From Phnomibacter ginsenosidimutans (lineage in GTDB: Bacteria > Bacteroidota > Bacteroidia > Chitinophagales > Chitinophagaceae): a DNA stretch of 64,000 nt. Below are positions 34,901 to 43,060 of this stretch, piece after piece. Below the pieces are notes generated by a model that was given only the letters and a program-made list of their open reading frames with translations, did no database searches and was not told where the DNA came from. Positions within the stretch are counted from its first letter, which is position 1. Every line of letters begins with the position of its first letter. Location of the stretch: positions 310,001 through 374,000 of the forward strand of contig NZ_CP046566.1 of NCBI RefSeq assembly GCF_009740285.1. Direction: 5' to 3'. The translations under genes were made by a program, and so were the position numbers.

Positions 34901-35035
34901 GGCCGCAACCTGCTTACCTTCTCTAACTACTCTGGTTACGATCCTGAAGTGGGTACTATCCGTTACCCTGTTGATGGCATCAACGCCAACCCCATTTACA
35001 GAAACTACGCTGTTTCTCTTTCTTTCAATTTCTAA
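31916..35035 (+). CDS. Second SusC/RagA family TonB-dependent receptor
   Basis: 1039 residues. Signal MRRMVLLLMAAILPSLMLLAQ, then a carboxypeptidase-like domain (KPIDGATVLAKGAAKNGTST), the plug with SNALAGKVAGLKTSAVNG, LILVDGIIL and ALYGSRAGNGVISVITKRG, and a beta barrel ending YAVSLSFNF. The N-terminal plug start VIVTGVAGATNRKK differs clearly from the first SusC, so the two pairs are not a recent duplication. The SusD partner follows 18 bp downstream. Confidence 0.95.
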   Translation: MRRMVLLLMAAILPSLMLLAQGKKISGTVSDGAGKPIDGATVLAKGAAKNGTSTDANGKFELTVPESVKSIVISAVGYESQEIALAGKTSFAVSMKEVATQEMGDVIVTGVAGATNRKKMTVSVAKVSAEQLQAVPASSASNALAGKVAGLKTSAVNGNPGQGADLLLRGDNNLSTSSQPLILVDGIILSGSLADINIDDVESMEVVKGAAASALYGSRAGNGVISVITKRGKGIATNKPVITVRNEFGVQNLQHYLETSQSHYYALASDWETAKGKYTKYAGVTYPANYLGAGYNPGISGSRAIDADGYMDNPYGVNRNQQAEFFRTGMNMVNFISVANRTEKNNIYLSFENNKQEGVVKLTDGYSRQNFRFNIDQNITPWLRFSASNLFINTSSKTPGAASGLFYNIARMEKDVNLFAENPDGQPYYLRVNNFNAEITNPLYPLYKQKISNTSRRWLANYSANIKFASWADLDVAQTIEIRNSRSGTINPQDTWTRSGGTAATNGMSYSGGGMSQSTNESKTANTQVTLNLSHKFGDFNTRAKLSYLYENRHYESNYISASQFRISGIENFENFTTINDASSYIENEKAQNYFAILGGDWKEKVLLDGMFRYDGSSLFGPEARWNPYYRVSAGYRLSEDLKIKGIDELKIRAAYGTAGIRPGFDWQYEVYDLNNGVAVASQKGNNFLKPSQTAEKEIGLNVDFLKKFSFEMTYAESETKDQFLNVPLIPFLNDGFNSQWQNAGTIKSNTLEFTFGANWIKKKNFSWRTTVVFSRVKQRITELPIAPYLASGQDYNGDQNIFYIKGGEIYGAIYGYKMVRTLDEMSKQLPAGKTIADFEVNSEGYVIAKGTQGKPNELPIKMLNADGTPWYGKIGNGNPDFVAGITNTINFKNFQLYLLLDWKQGGDIYNGKEQRLTFNYVSQKQDMTNVPTASKRAAAYWGTGMYDANNANAYWVEDGTYLKVRELAIGYTVPSKYLSTVFNGFIKGFNAKVVGRNLLTFSNYSGYDPEVGTIRYPVDGINANPIYRNYAVSLSFNF

Positions 35036-35053
35036 TCTGTCAATTCATTCACA

Positions 35054-36544
35054 ATGAAGAATATCAAAAAACTACTCTTCTCAGCAGCCCTGTTATCTGC
35101 CTTGATGGTGGGCTGTAAAAAAGAAGAACTTCAAGTAGCCAACGAAAACGACCCTGACTTTTTGAAAGTGTATGCCAAAGGGGATGACGTTGAAAACGTT
35201 GCATCAGGTTTGTTCAACACCGTTTTTCACGGCGAACACGATTTTACTGGCGTACAAATGATGATGGCAGTAGCTGCCGATCATGCAACCTGCTCATGGG
35301 GTAATGCCGGTATGCGGGATATGTCGTGGGAACCAAGAAACTTCGGTTGGAACAACTCGCCCAGCTACAGCAACAGCGGTGTGCTAAAAGCTACTTACGA
35401 TAAAATGTATTCCGCCATTTCTACTTCTAACCTGGTAATAAAAGCGGTAAATGGTGGTGTAAACATTGGCGACAATGGTGCAAACAACAACAGAGCTCTG
35501 GCGGTGGCCCGTTTCATTCAGGGTATTTCTTATGGCAACCTCGCACTGTTGTTCGACAAGGCACATGTAGTAGATGAAGTCACTTCTGTAGATGGCGTGT
35601 TGGAAACAGCCGTGCCTTACAGCGAAGTAGCTAAAGCAGCTCTCGGCTATCTCGACAAAGCCATTGTACTGGCTGGCAATTCTTTTACCATTCCGGCCAG
35701 CTGGTTTGGTACCCCCGCCGATATTTCCAGTGCCGACTTTAAGAAAATGTGTAACACGGCCGCTGCCCGTATTCTCTCTTACCTGCCCCGCAATAAAACC
35801 GAACTGGCGGCTGTAGATTGGGCTAAAGTGAAAACTTATGCTGATGCTGGCATCACTTCCGACTGGAAGATTGTAATGGATGGTACTACCAAGTGGTACT
35901 TCGAAGCAGGTGACTACCTCACATATCCTGGTTGGGGTCGTACTGATATGTATGTGGTGAACCTGATGGACAACACGCAGCCCCAGCATTGGGATGATGT
36001 AGCTTCTTTCCCTCACCCACCTGCATCTACCAATCCTCAGGACAAGCGTTTGTTGTCAGATTTTGAATACCTCGCTTCTAACGACTTCCTGGCTGCCCGT
36101 GGTTACTACCATTTTTCTAACTACCGCAACTCTCGTTACGATGCGGTATACGTTGCCGCTATTGGCGAAAAGCCACAAGTAATGAAGGCTGAAAATGACA
36201 TGCTTCGTGCTGAGGCCCGTGCTTACACCGGTGATTTGGCTGGTGCGGCTACAATCATCAACACTGGCACTCGTGTTACACGTGGTCAAATGGCACCGGT
36301 GGCTGCCAATCTTGCCGATATCGTAAAAGCCATTCACCACGAAAGACATGTTGAATTGTATACAACTGGTATGGGTGTACAGTTTTTTGAAATGCGTAAG
36401 CTAAACCTGCTGCAAAAAGGTACACCCCTGCATTTCCCTATTCCGGCTAAGATTCTGGAACTGTTTAAGCAAACCACTTTCTACACCTTTGGTTATTTGG
36501 CCAATGCTGATGGAAAGGGTACTTCTAACGGTGGCTGGAGATAA
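35054..36544 (+). CDS. Second SusD/RagB family lipoprotein
   Basis: 496 residues with lipobox VGC in LLSALMVGCKKEE. The SusD fold shows in YDKMYSAISTSNLVIKAVNG, ARFIQGISYGNLALLFDKAH and AIHHERHVELYTTGMGVQFF. It is longer than the first SusD and has little similarity to it, which points to a different ligand. It lies 18 bp after its SusC and ends before a bidirectional terminator. Confidence 0.92.
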   Translation: MKNIKKLLFSAALLSALMVGCKKEELQVANENDPDFLKVYAKGDDVENVASGLFNTVFHGEHDFTGVQMMMAVAADHATCSWGNAGMRDMSWEPRNFGWNNSPSYSNSGVLKATYDKMYSAISTSNLVIKAVNGGVNIGDNGANNNRALAVARFIQGISYGNLALLFDKAHVVDEVTSVDGVLETAVPYSEVAKAALGYLDKAIVLAGNSFTIPASWFGTPADISSADFKKMCNTAAARILSYLPRNKTELAAVDWAKVKTYADAGITSDWKIVMDGTTKWYFEAGDYLTYPGWGRTDMYVVNLMDNTQPQHWDDVASFPHPPASTNPQDKRLLSDFEYLASNDFLAARGYYHFSNYRNSRYDAVYVAAIGEKPQVMKAENDMLRAEARAYTGDLAGAATIINTGTRVTRGQMAPVAANLADIVKAIHHERHVELYTTGMGVQFFEMRKLNLLQKGTPLHFPIPAKILELFKQTTFYTFGYLANADGKGTSNGGWR

Positions 36545-36572
36545 GCTCATCAGTACTAGTACTGCATAAAAT

Positions 36573-36604
36573 ATAAGCGCCACTTCAACTGAAGTGGCGC
36601 TTAT
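36573..36604. terminator. Bidirectional terminator between susD and thiolase genes
   Basis: ATAAGCGCCACTTC-AACT-GAAGTGGCGCTTAT is a perfect 14-bp stem between convergent genes, with A/T-rich flanks on both sides. Confidence 0.85.
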
Positions 36605-36646
36605 TATTTGTACCTGCTTGTTGGTGAAAAAGAATGCAAAAGTGTA

Positions 36647-37822
36647 TTACAAACGTTCAATTACTCCCGCAATACCCTGACCACCACCCACACAGGCCGT
36701 TACCATGCTGTATTTTTTGTTGAGGCGTTTCAAATCGTGCAGGGTTTGAATGGTAAGCTTGGCACCGGTACAACCCAACGGATGGCCCAATGCAATGGCG
36801 CCACCATTAATATTCACGATATCAGGGTTCAATCCAACCTCACGAATCACTGCCAGCGATTGCGAAGCAAAAGCTTCATTCAATTCTACCAAATCAATAT
36901 CGCCCAGCTGCAAGCCTGCCTGCTGCAAAGCCTTGGGAATAGCTGCTACAGGGCCAATGCCCATGAGCCTTGGCTCTACTCCGGCCACTGCACAAGACAC
37001 TATTCTGCCAATAGGAGTGAGGCTCAATTCTTTCACCATGCGTTCACTCATCACCACTACAAAAGCAGCACCATCGTTGGTTTGTGAGGCATTGCCTGCA
37101 GTCACTGTTCCATCAGCCGCAAATACTGGTTTCAGTTTGGCCAGTGCTTCCAGGTTGGTATCCGTGCGGGGGCCTTCGTCTGTATCTACCACGTACTTTT
37201 TGGTAGCACGTTTTCCTTTTTCGTTCAGGTACACTTCTTCTACAGTGATGGGCAGAATGCCTTCTTTAAAATAGCCGTTTTGAATGGCGGCAATGGCCTT
37301 CATGTGGCTGTTGTAGCTAAACTGGTCCCGATCTTCCCGGTTCACGTTGTATTCTTTGGCCACCGCTTCGGCAGTTAGGCCCATACTTAGGTAGTAGTCG
37401 GGTTCGGTGCTGGCAACGGTGTAGTTGGGCACGGTTTTCCAACCGGCTGTAGGTACCAGGCTCATGCTTTCTACACCGCCAGCCACAATACACTCGGCCA
37501 TACCGCTTCTGATTTTTGCCGAAGCAATGGCAATGGTTTCCAACCCACTGGCGCAGTAGCGGTTTACGGTCATGCCTGGCGCACCTACACCCAAGGCTCT
37601 GGCGCTAATGATGCGGCCAATTTGCAAACCCTGCTCGGCCTCAGGTACGGCATTACCTACAATCACATCATCTACCCGCTTGGGGTCGAGCTGGGGCAGG
37701 CTGGCCATCACGCCTTTTATCACATCTACTGCTAAATCGTCGGGGCGAACAAAACGAAAACCGCCTCTTTTACTCTTGGCTACTGCCGTGCGGTATCCGG
37801 CTACTATGTAAGCGTCTTGCAT
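36647..37822 (-). CDS. Thiolase (acetyl-CoA C-acyltransferase)
   Basis: 391 residues. The nucleophile is in VNRYCASGLETIAIA, the catalytic His in AIALGHPLGCTGAKL and the second catalytic Cys in TACVGGGQGIAGV. The full length matches the degradative FadA/thiolase I type, which cleaves 3-ketoacyl-CoA at the end of beta-oxidation, but biosynthetic acetoacetyl-CoA thiolases look similar. No acyl-CoA dehydrogenase or hydratase gene is adjacent, so I leave the gene symbol open. Confidence 0.93.
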   Translation of the reverse strand: MQDAYIVAGYRTAVAKSKRGGFRFVRPDDLAVDVIKGVMASLPQLDPKRVDDVIVGNAVPEAEQGLQIGRIISARALGVGAPGMTVNRYCASGLETIAIASAKIRSGMAECIVAGGVESMSLVPTAGWKTVPNYTVASTEPDYYLSMGLTAEAVAKEYNVNREDRDQFSYNSHMKAIAAIQNGYFKEGILPITVEEVYLNEKGKRATKKYVVDTDEGPRTDTNLEALAKLKPVFAADGTVTAGNASQTNDGAAFVVVMSERMVKELSLTPIGRIVSCAVAGVEPRLMGIGPVAAIPKALQQAGLQLGDIDLVELNEAFASQSLAVIREVGLNPDIVNINGGAIALGHPLGCTGAKLTIQTLHDLKRLNKKYSMVTACVGGGQGIAGVIERL

Positions 37823-38140
37823 AGGTGCATCGTTGTTTAAGATGGCTAAAATAATGAAAATAGTTGTTTATGCAACTAAATTATGAAAGCCGAAACAGTT
37901 GATGGTTGGTAGTTGATGGTTGTTGGGAACCACAGCAAAGATGTTGGATGTTAGATGACAGATGTTAGTCTGCGTATCTATCCAAGCATAGTTAGTGGTT
38001 GGTTGTAATGGTGTTGTAAATCCGTGATAATCTGTTTTATCCGAGCAAATCCGCGTCCCATTGTCTTGTCCCATAATCCGAGTCCTATCAATTCTGCGGC
38101 TATCTCCACCAACCCCAACGGATAGCATTAATTTCGCGGC
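37823..38140. repeat. Repeat-rich gap between thiolase and pyrD
   Basis: Three kinds of repeat words: GTTGATGGTTGGTAGTTGATG (in part; 37898-37926), GATGTTGGATGTTAGATGACAG (in part; 37939-37966) and a block AATCCGTGATAATCTG / GAGCAAATCCGCGTCCCATT (38019-38063) resembling a widespread 'AATCCGTG' intergenic repeat. The pyrD promoter should lie at its right end, where TAATTTCG (38130-38137) is a weak -7 box. No gene is seen. Confidence 0.6.
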
Positions 38141-39202
38141 ATGTTTTACAAAATCATTCGCAGCATCCTCTTTCTTTTTCCGCCCGAAGCCGTGCACCAT
38201 TTTGCCATGAACTGGCTGGGCCGTATTTGCAGCATCGGCTGGCTAAAAGGATTGATGAAAAAAATATACAGCGTCAGCAAACCATCATTGGTTACTACGG
38301 TGGCGGGCATTGCTTTTCCCAACAAAGTGGGATTGGCAGCAGGCTTCGATAAGAATGCCAAATACCTGAATGAGCTCGATGCACTGGGTTTCGGTTTTGT
38401 AGAAATAGGCACGGTTACACCAAGGGCACAGGATGGCAATCCGCAGCCAAGATTGTTTCGCCTGCCTGAAGACAAGGCCCTCATCAACCGCATGGGTTTT
38501 AACAATGAAGGCGCTGATGCCGCGGTGGAACGATTGAAAGCATGGCGCCAACGTTTTCAATTGTACCGCAAAGGCGGCCAACCAGGCCAAATGATTATAG
38601 GTGGCAACATTGGCAAAAACAAAACCACACCCAACGAAAACGCTTATCTCGACTATGACATTTGCTTTCGCAAGTTGGCGCCGTACGTCGATTTTTTTGT
38701 GGTGAATGTGAGCAGCCCTAATACGCCGGGCTTGCGGGCCCTGCAAGAAAAAGATGCCTTGCGGACCATTTTGGTACACCTGCAACAGCTGCGCAGCGAA
38801 ACGAATGAACAGCTGCCCATCTTTCTGAAAATAGCACCCGATTTGACTGACGAACAAATAGCGGATGTGGCGAGTCTGGCTATCGAAATCAACCTCGATG
38901 GCATTGTGGCCACCAACACCACCATCAGCCGGGCCAACCTGAGTGATGCTGGTAAAATACGTGCTGGTGAAGCGGGAGATGGCGGTTTGAGCGGTGCCCC
39001 TGTACGTGTCCGTTCTACAGAGGTTGTGCGTTTGTTGCGTAGTCATTTACCAGCCCATATTCCCATCATAGCATCGGGTGGTATTTTTACGGCAGCCGAT
39101 GCCAAAGAAAAACTGGATGCCGGTGCCCAACTGGTACAAGTTTGGACGGGCTTCATTTATGAAGGCCCTGCCATTGCCAAAAACATTTTGCAACAATTAT
39201 AA
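38141..39202 (+). CDS. pyrD: Dihydroorotate dehydrogenase (quinone), class 2
   Basis: 353 residues. Oxidises dihydroorotate to orotate in pyrimidine synthesis, passing electrons through FMN to the quinone pool. The N-terminal amphipathic helix (MFYKIIRSILFLFPPEAVHH) is the membrane-binding part of class 2 enzymes. Motifs are GLAAGFDKNAKYL, NRMGFNNEGAD, the catalytic Ser in NVSSPNTPGLR, and FMN-phosphate binding IASGGIFTAADAKEKLDAG. The start is supported by the helix and by the closeness of the weak -7 box. Confidence 0.96.
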   Translation: MFYKIIRSILFLFPPEAVHHFAMNWLGRICSIGWLKGLMKKIYSVSKPSLVTTVAGIAFPNKVGLAAGFDKNAKYLNELDALGFGFVEIGTVTPRAQDGNPQPRLFRLPEDKALINRMGFNNEGADAAVERLKAWRQRFQLYRKGGQPGQMIIGGNIGKNKTTPNENAYLDYDICFRKLAPYVDFFVVNVSSPNTPGLRALQEKDALRTILVHLQQLRSETNEQLPIFLKIAPDLTDEQIADVASLAIEINLDGIVATNTTISRANLSDAGKIRAGEAGDGGLSGAPVRVRSTEVVRLLRSHLPAHIPIIASGGIFTAADAKEKLDAGAQLVQVWTGFIYEGPAIAKNILQQL

Positions 39203-39251
39203 GTGGTGGTAAACGCCTGCTTGCTTTACCTAATTTTGCTGCTCTTATACT

Positions 39252-40055
39252 ATGGAACATTTATTTACTTCAGAAGCCATTATCAGCTTCGTTATTCTGG
39301 TGATACTCGAAGTAGTACTCGGTATCGACAACGTTATTTTCGTGAGCCTCATTATGAACCGCCTGCCCGAATCGAAGCGGAAAAAGGCCCGTACTTACTG
39401 GATGATTTTTGGCATCATCAGTAGGAGTGCGTTACTGTTTGCACTCAGCTGGTTGCTGGAGCAAAAAGGCAAGGCCTTGTTTACCATCAATGGCAAAGGT
39501 TTTGATTTGGCCAGCATTGTGATGTTGTTTGGCGGTTTGTTTTTGATGTACAAATCGGTAAAAGAAATTCACCACAAACTGGAAGGGGAAGACCCGGCCA
39601 TGACCACCGGAAAGGCTGCCGCACTTGGCTTTGCACAAGCCATGGCGCAAATCGTACTCATCGACATGGTGTTTTCATTCGACAGTATTCTTACTGCTGG
39701 TGGTACCGCCAAGCACTTAGAAATTATGATTGCTGCGGTAGTCATTGCCATGCTGGTGATGTTCTTGTTTAGCCCGAAAATCTCAGGCTTTATTGCCAAG
39801 CACCCAACCTTGAAAATGTTGGCTCTTTCTTTCTTGGTCATGATTGGCTTGAGCCTGATTATAGAAGGATGGGATAGCGAAGCAGCGCATGAACTCCACA
39901 TGAAAAACTACATCTACTTTGGTATGGCATTCAGTTTTGCTGTAGAACTGCTAAACATGGTGATGCGCAAAAAAATGGAAAAACAAAGAGTGGTGCGCCT
40001 GAATGTGCCTACACTTACCGAGCCCGCCAAAGACTACGACGACATGGCTAAATAG
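39252..40055 (+). CDS. TerC family membrane protein
   Basis: 267 residues with about seven membrane helices. The family motifs LGIDNVIFVSLI and DMVFSFDSILTAGG each carry acidic residues inside a helix, thought to bind metal ions. TerC proteins include manganese exporters and partners in metal loading of exported enzymes. It lies 49 bp after pyrD on the same strand and could be co-transcribed. The transported ion is not shown by the sequence. Confidence 0.9.
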   Translation: MEHLFTSEAIISFVILVILEVVLGIDNVIFVSLIMNRLPESKRKKARTYWMIFGIISRSALLFALSWLLEQKGKALFTINGKGFDLASIVMLFGGLFLMYKSVKEIHHKLEGEDPAMTTGKAAALGFAQAMAQIVLIDMVFSFDSILTAGGTAKHLEIMIAAVVIAMLVMFLFSPKISGFIAKHPTLKMLALSFLVMIGLSLIIEGWDSEAAHELHMKNYIYFGMAFSFAVELLNMVMRKKMEKQRVVRLNVPTLTEPAKDYDDMAK

Positions 40056-40076
40056 CACGTATTTGTGCAACATGCC

Positions 40077-40799
40077 TTAGGGCAACAAACACAGCAGGCT
40101 GGCCCCCACCACGCCTGCTGTTTCTGTTCTCAGGCGGGTGTCGCCCAAGGATACGGCGGCAAAATTCTGTTGTATGGCCTGCACTATTTCTGCCTCGGTA
40201 AAATCACCTTCGGGACCAATGAGCAACAAACTATCCGTCATGCCGGGCTTTACGGCGTGGGCCAGGTGATGCTTTTCAAAATCGGCGCAATGCGCTATCC
40301 ATTTGCTGTGGTAATCAACCTCGCTGGCAGCTACCTGCTGCATCAATGCCTCATACGTGAGTGGCTGATGTAAAATGGGCAACCAGGCTTGCTGGCTTTG
40401 CAGCATGGCACTGATACAAATGCTGTTGAGCCGTTCGTAGCGGAAATGCTCCCGCACAGTGCGGTGGCAGGTGATAGGAAAAATTTCGGCAACGCCCAGC
40501 TCTGTGGCTTTTTCCAAAAACCACTCCAGCCGGGCCGTGTTTTTTAGCGGCGAAATAGCCATGCCCACTTTACGATGCACCTGCCGTGGCTGCTGCTGCA
40601 ATGCAAGCACGTTCACCATGCATTGTTTTTTGCCTAATGTTTGAATGGTCGCATTTCCGGTTAAGCCAGTACCATTCGTAAGTACCAATGCATCGCCTTC
40701 CCGCATCCGCAACACTTGTACATGTTTGGCGGCAGCTTCATCCAGCGCTACCGGTCCGTTGCTGCTGAGTGCAGGCAAATAAAACCAGGGCATTTCCAT
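40077..40799 (-). CDS. rsmE: 16S rRNA (uracil-1498-N3)-methyltransferase
   Basis: 240 residues. The N-terminal PUA-like domain (HVQVLRMREGDALVLTNG) precedes the SPOUT domain with ATELGVAEIFPITCHRTV, LLIGPEGDFTEAEI and SLGDTRLRTETA, the S-adenosylmethionine-binding knot. It methylates a uracil in helix 44 of 16S rRNA. An in-frame ATG two codons later is an equally possible start. It is convergent with terC, with no strong terminator between them. Confidence 0.95.
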   Translation of the reverse strand: MEMPWFYLPALSSNGPVALDEAAAKHVQVLRMREGDALVLTNGTGLTGNATIQTLGKKQCMVNVLALQQQPRQVHRKVGMAISPLKNTARLEWFLEKATELGVAEIFPITCHRTVREHFRYERLNSICISAMLQSQQAWLPILHQPLTYEALMQQVAASEVDYHSKWIAHCADFEKHHLAHAVKPGMTDSLLLIGPEGDFTEAEIVQAIQQNFAAVSLGDTRLRTETAGVVGASLLCLLP

Positions 40800-40854
40800 G
40801 CGGTAAAGGTAAGCGGCGCTTTGTGTTTGAAGACATTGCGACGATGCACCAAAA

Positions 40855-40890
40855 GAAAAAAGCGAAGCATTGTTGTCAACGCTTCGCTTT
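40855..40890 (-). terminator. Terminator after dnaB
   Basis: AAAGCGAAGC (40859-40868) pairs with GCTTCGCTTT (40881-40890). On the minus strand the second arm is followed by more T (40855-40860), 20 bp after the dnaB stop. Confidence 0.8.
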
Positions 40891-40909
40891 GTATAAAATG
40901 TTGCTGCTG

Positions 40910-42499
40910 TTAAATCAGCTCTTCTTCGTCAAAACCATCATCAAAGTTTTGCATGTCGTTCATGCGGCTGGGTTTTTCGATGAACAATGCAGCACCACTA
41001 CCAGCACCTGCTTCACCGCCACTCAGCTTTTTAAAGTTGCCGGCATTGCCAAACGGATTTTCATCGCCTTCGTCAAAATCAACAAAGCGCTGAATGTGCA
41101 GCTGGCCCTGCAGCTTCACCATGTCCAACTGACCATTACGGTGCTTGGCTATTTTAATAAGCGTTTCACCCTTATTGCTTTCGCCGTTTTCGTTTTGGTT
41201 GATTTCGTAGTACTCAGGGCGATAGAGGAACATTACCATGTCGGCATCTTGTTCGATGGCACCCGATTCACGAAGGTCGCTCAGCTGAGGAATCTTGTTG
41301 CCTTCTTTTCGGCTTTCTACCGCACGACTCAACTGGCTCAGGGCAATGATGGGAATGTTCAATTCCTTGGCCAGGCCTTTGAGTGAACGGGAGATAGTAC
41401 TGATTTCCTGTTCACGGTTCATGTTGCGGTTTTCGCTGCCTCCGCTCATCAGCTGCAGGTAGTCGATGATGATCATGCCAACCTTATGCTTGTTCACCAT
41501 GCGTCGTGCCTTTGCCCGCAATTCAAAAATGTTGAGGGCTGCCGTATCATCGAGGTAAATGGGTGCTTCGGTGAGGCGCTGAATGCCTTTGGTGTAGAGC
41601 TGTTGCATCTCATGGTCTTCAAGGTGACCACGGGAAATTTTTTCCATCGGCACCTGGCTTTCGGCACTCAGGATACGTTGTACCAACTGGGCGTTACTCA
41701 TTTCCAAACTAAACAAACCCACAGGCGTAGGCCGCACCGGATGCAGGGCCGCATTGCGGGCCAGGTTCAGGGCAAACGCCGTTTTACCCACCGAAGGACG
41801 GGCCGCCACAATAATCAAGTCGGTAGGCTGGAAGCCGTTGGTGATTTTATCGAGCTTGGTGAAGCCGCTGGGCACACCGGAAATATCTTCTGTTTTGTTG
41901 CGCAGTTCTTCAATGCGGTTTACCGCCACGGCCAGCACGTTGGTGATTTCTTCAAAGTTGCGCTTGGCAAAACTGTTGCTCACTTCAAAGAGTTTGCCTT
42001 CAGCATCGTCGAGCAAATCGAAAGCATCGCTGGTGTCTTCAAAAGCATCGCTGATCACCTCGCCGCTGATGCGGATGAGTTCCCGTTGAATGAACTTTTG
42101 CACCAGGATTTTACAGTGCGTTTCAATGTGGGCACTGCTCACCACAGCATTGGTGAGCTTAGTGATTTTGTAGGGACCATCCACTGCGTCGAGTTCGCCG
42201 CGGCGGCGCAGTTCTTCTACTACAGTCAGCAAGTCGATAGGCATGTTTTTTTGCTGCAGGCCCATCATAGCGCTGTAAATGCGCTGGTGTTTGTAATCGT
42301 AAAAAACAGAAGGATTCACCAGTTCGCTGGCCACGTCGAAGGCGCTTTTTTCAAGCATAATGGCACCCAGTACAGCTTCTTCCAGCTCCAGTGCCTGCGG
42401 TGGTTTTTTGCCAAACAGCAGGTTGGTGTTGGCGGTTACATCGGGGGTGCCTTTGCCCGTCCGCCGTTTTTTATCTTTCCCGAGGTTCGTAATTTCCAT
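40910..42499 (-). CDS. dnaB: Replicative DNA helicase DnaB
   Basis: Unwinds DNA ahead of the replication fork and recruits primase. The N-terminal domain (LELEEAVLGAIMLEKSAFD) is followed by the RecA-like core: Walker A AARPSVGKTAFALNLA, Walker B MIIIDYLQLMSG, the DnaB-specific IPIIALSQLSRAVESR and DLRESGAIEQDADMVMFLYR. The C-terminus is an acidic tail common in this phylum. I chose the start MEITNLGKDKK (42499), which fits related proteins; in-frame ATGs at 42571 and 42595 would add up to 32 residues. The motifs are complete and no intein is present. Confidence 0.95.
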   Translation of the reverse strand: MEITNLGKDKKRRTGKGTPDVTANTNLLFGKKPPQALELEEAVLGAIMLEKSAFDVASELVNPSVFYDYKHQRIYSAMMGLQQKNMPIDLLTVVEELRRRGELDAVDGPYKITKLTNAVVSSAHIETHCKILVQKFIQRELIRISGEVISDAFEDTSDAFDLLDDAEGKLFEVSNSFAKRNFEEITNVLAVAVNRIEELRNKTEDISGVPSGFTKLDKITNGFQPTDLIIVAARPSVGKTAFALNLARNAALHPVRPTPVGLFSLEMSNAQLVQRILSAESQVPMEKISRGHLEDHEMQQLYTKGIQRLTEAPIYLDDTAALNIFELRAKARRMVNKHKVGMIIIDYLQLMSGGSENRNMNREQEISTISRSLKGLAKELNIPIIALSQLSRAVESRKEGNKIPQLSDLRESGAIEQDADMVMFLYRPEYYEINQNENGESNKGETLIKIAKHRNGQLDMVKLQGQLHIQRFVDFDEGDENPFGNAGNFKKLSGGEAGAGSGAALFIEKPSRMNDMQNFDDGFDEEELI

Positions 42500-43060
42500 G
42501 AGTTGCTTGTCCAAAAGTTGTGTACCAATTACCCTTGTTGTCCGTCCTTTTTCAACGTCTTTCTCAGCCATACCGGGCCATTTTTTTGGGGCCAAAAAGT
42601 CCGCTCACCAATACCTGTAGGTATTCGTCAGAAGCGGAGAATGGCCACCGGTTGGCGTGGCTCGGCTACCTTGGTTGGGAAGTCGTTTTCCGTAAAAGGA
42701 AGTCGAAGGTAAAGGCAAAAAAACCATTCTAAAATGACCTCTTCACAAATATTTTATTCCATGCGATGTGCACAAGAAACCCGGGTTTATTCCAATAGCA
42801 GCTGGGTTTATACACAGCCACGGCGGGTATTTACACAAACTCAAGTATTTGTAAATGTGTTGTACACAATTACTTGTGTGTAAATAAACCGCTGTTAAAA
42901 AGGGGTTTGTACCCTGTTTTTTACATCACAATTTGGACTTCAACAACTGTTGAAACGACCCCGACAGGCGCTGCTCCACAAGCCTGAAAAGGCGGGTATT
43001 TTTTGCCCTACAAGCAGGCCCCACAGCCCGTATCTTTGCGGCCCAAGTTTTAATAGCAAC
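42500..43060. promoter_or_regulatory. Divergent promoter region of dnaB and pheT
   Basis: A gap of up to 560 bp. It holds a perfect dyad AATACC-TGTA-GGTATT (42610-42625), an AT-rich part with repeated TTTACACA-like words on both strands (42828-42885), one TTATACACA (42808-42816) of DnaA-box type, and the pheT -7 box TATCTTTG (43031-43038). I see no gene or RNA structure. Confidence 0.45.
43031..43038 (+). promoter_or_regulatory. -7 promoter box of pheT
   Basis: TATCTTTG matches TAnnTTTG exactly, 22 bp upstream of the pheT ATG. A TTTTG at 43001-43005 is the nearest -33-like word but lies about 25 bp away. Confidence 0.6.

Noticed and set aside
42808-42885. TTATACACA and nearby TTTACACA words as a replication origin
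   Set aside because: Only one sequence fits the DnaA-box consensus, dnaA is not nearby, and the words could be promoter-associated. A cumulative GC-skew plot of the whole chromosome would decide.
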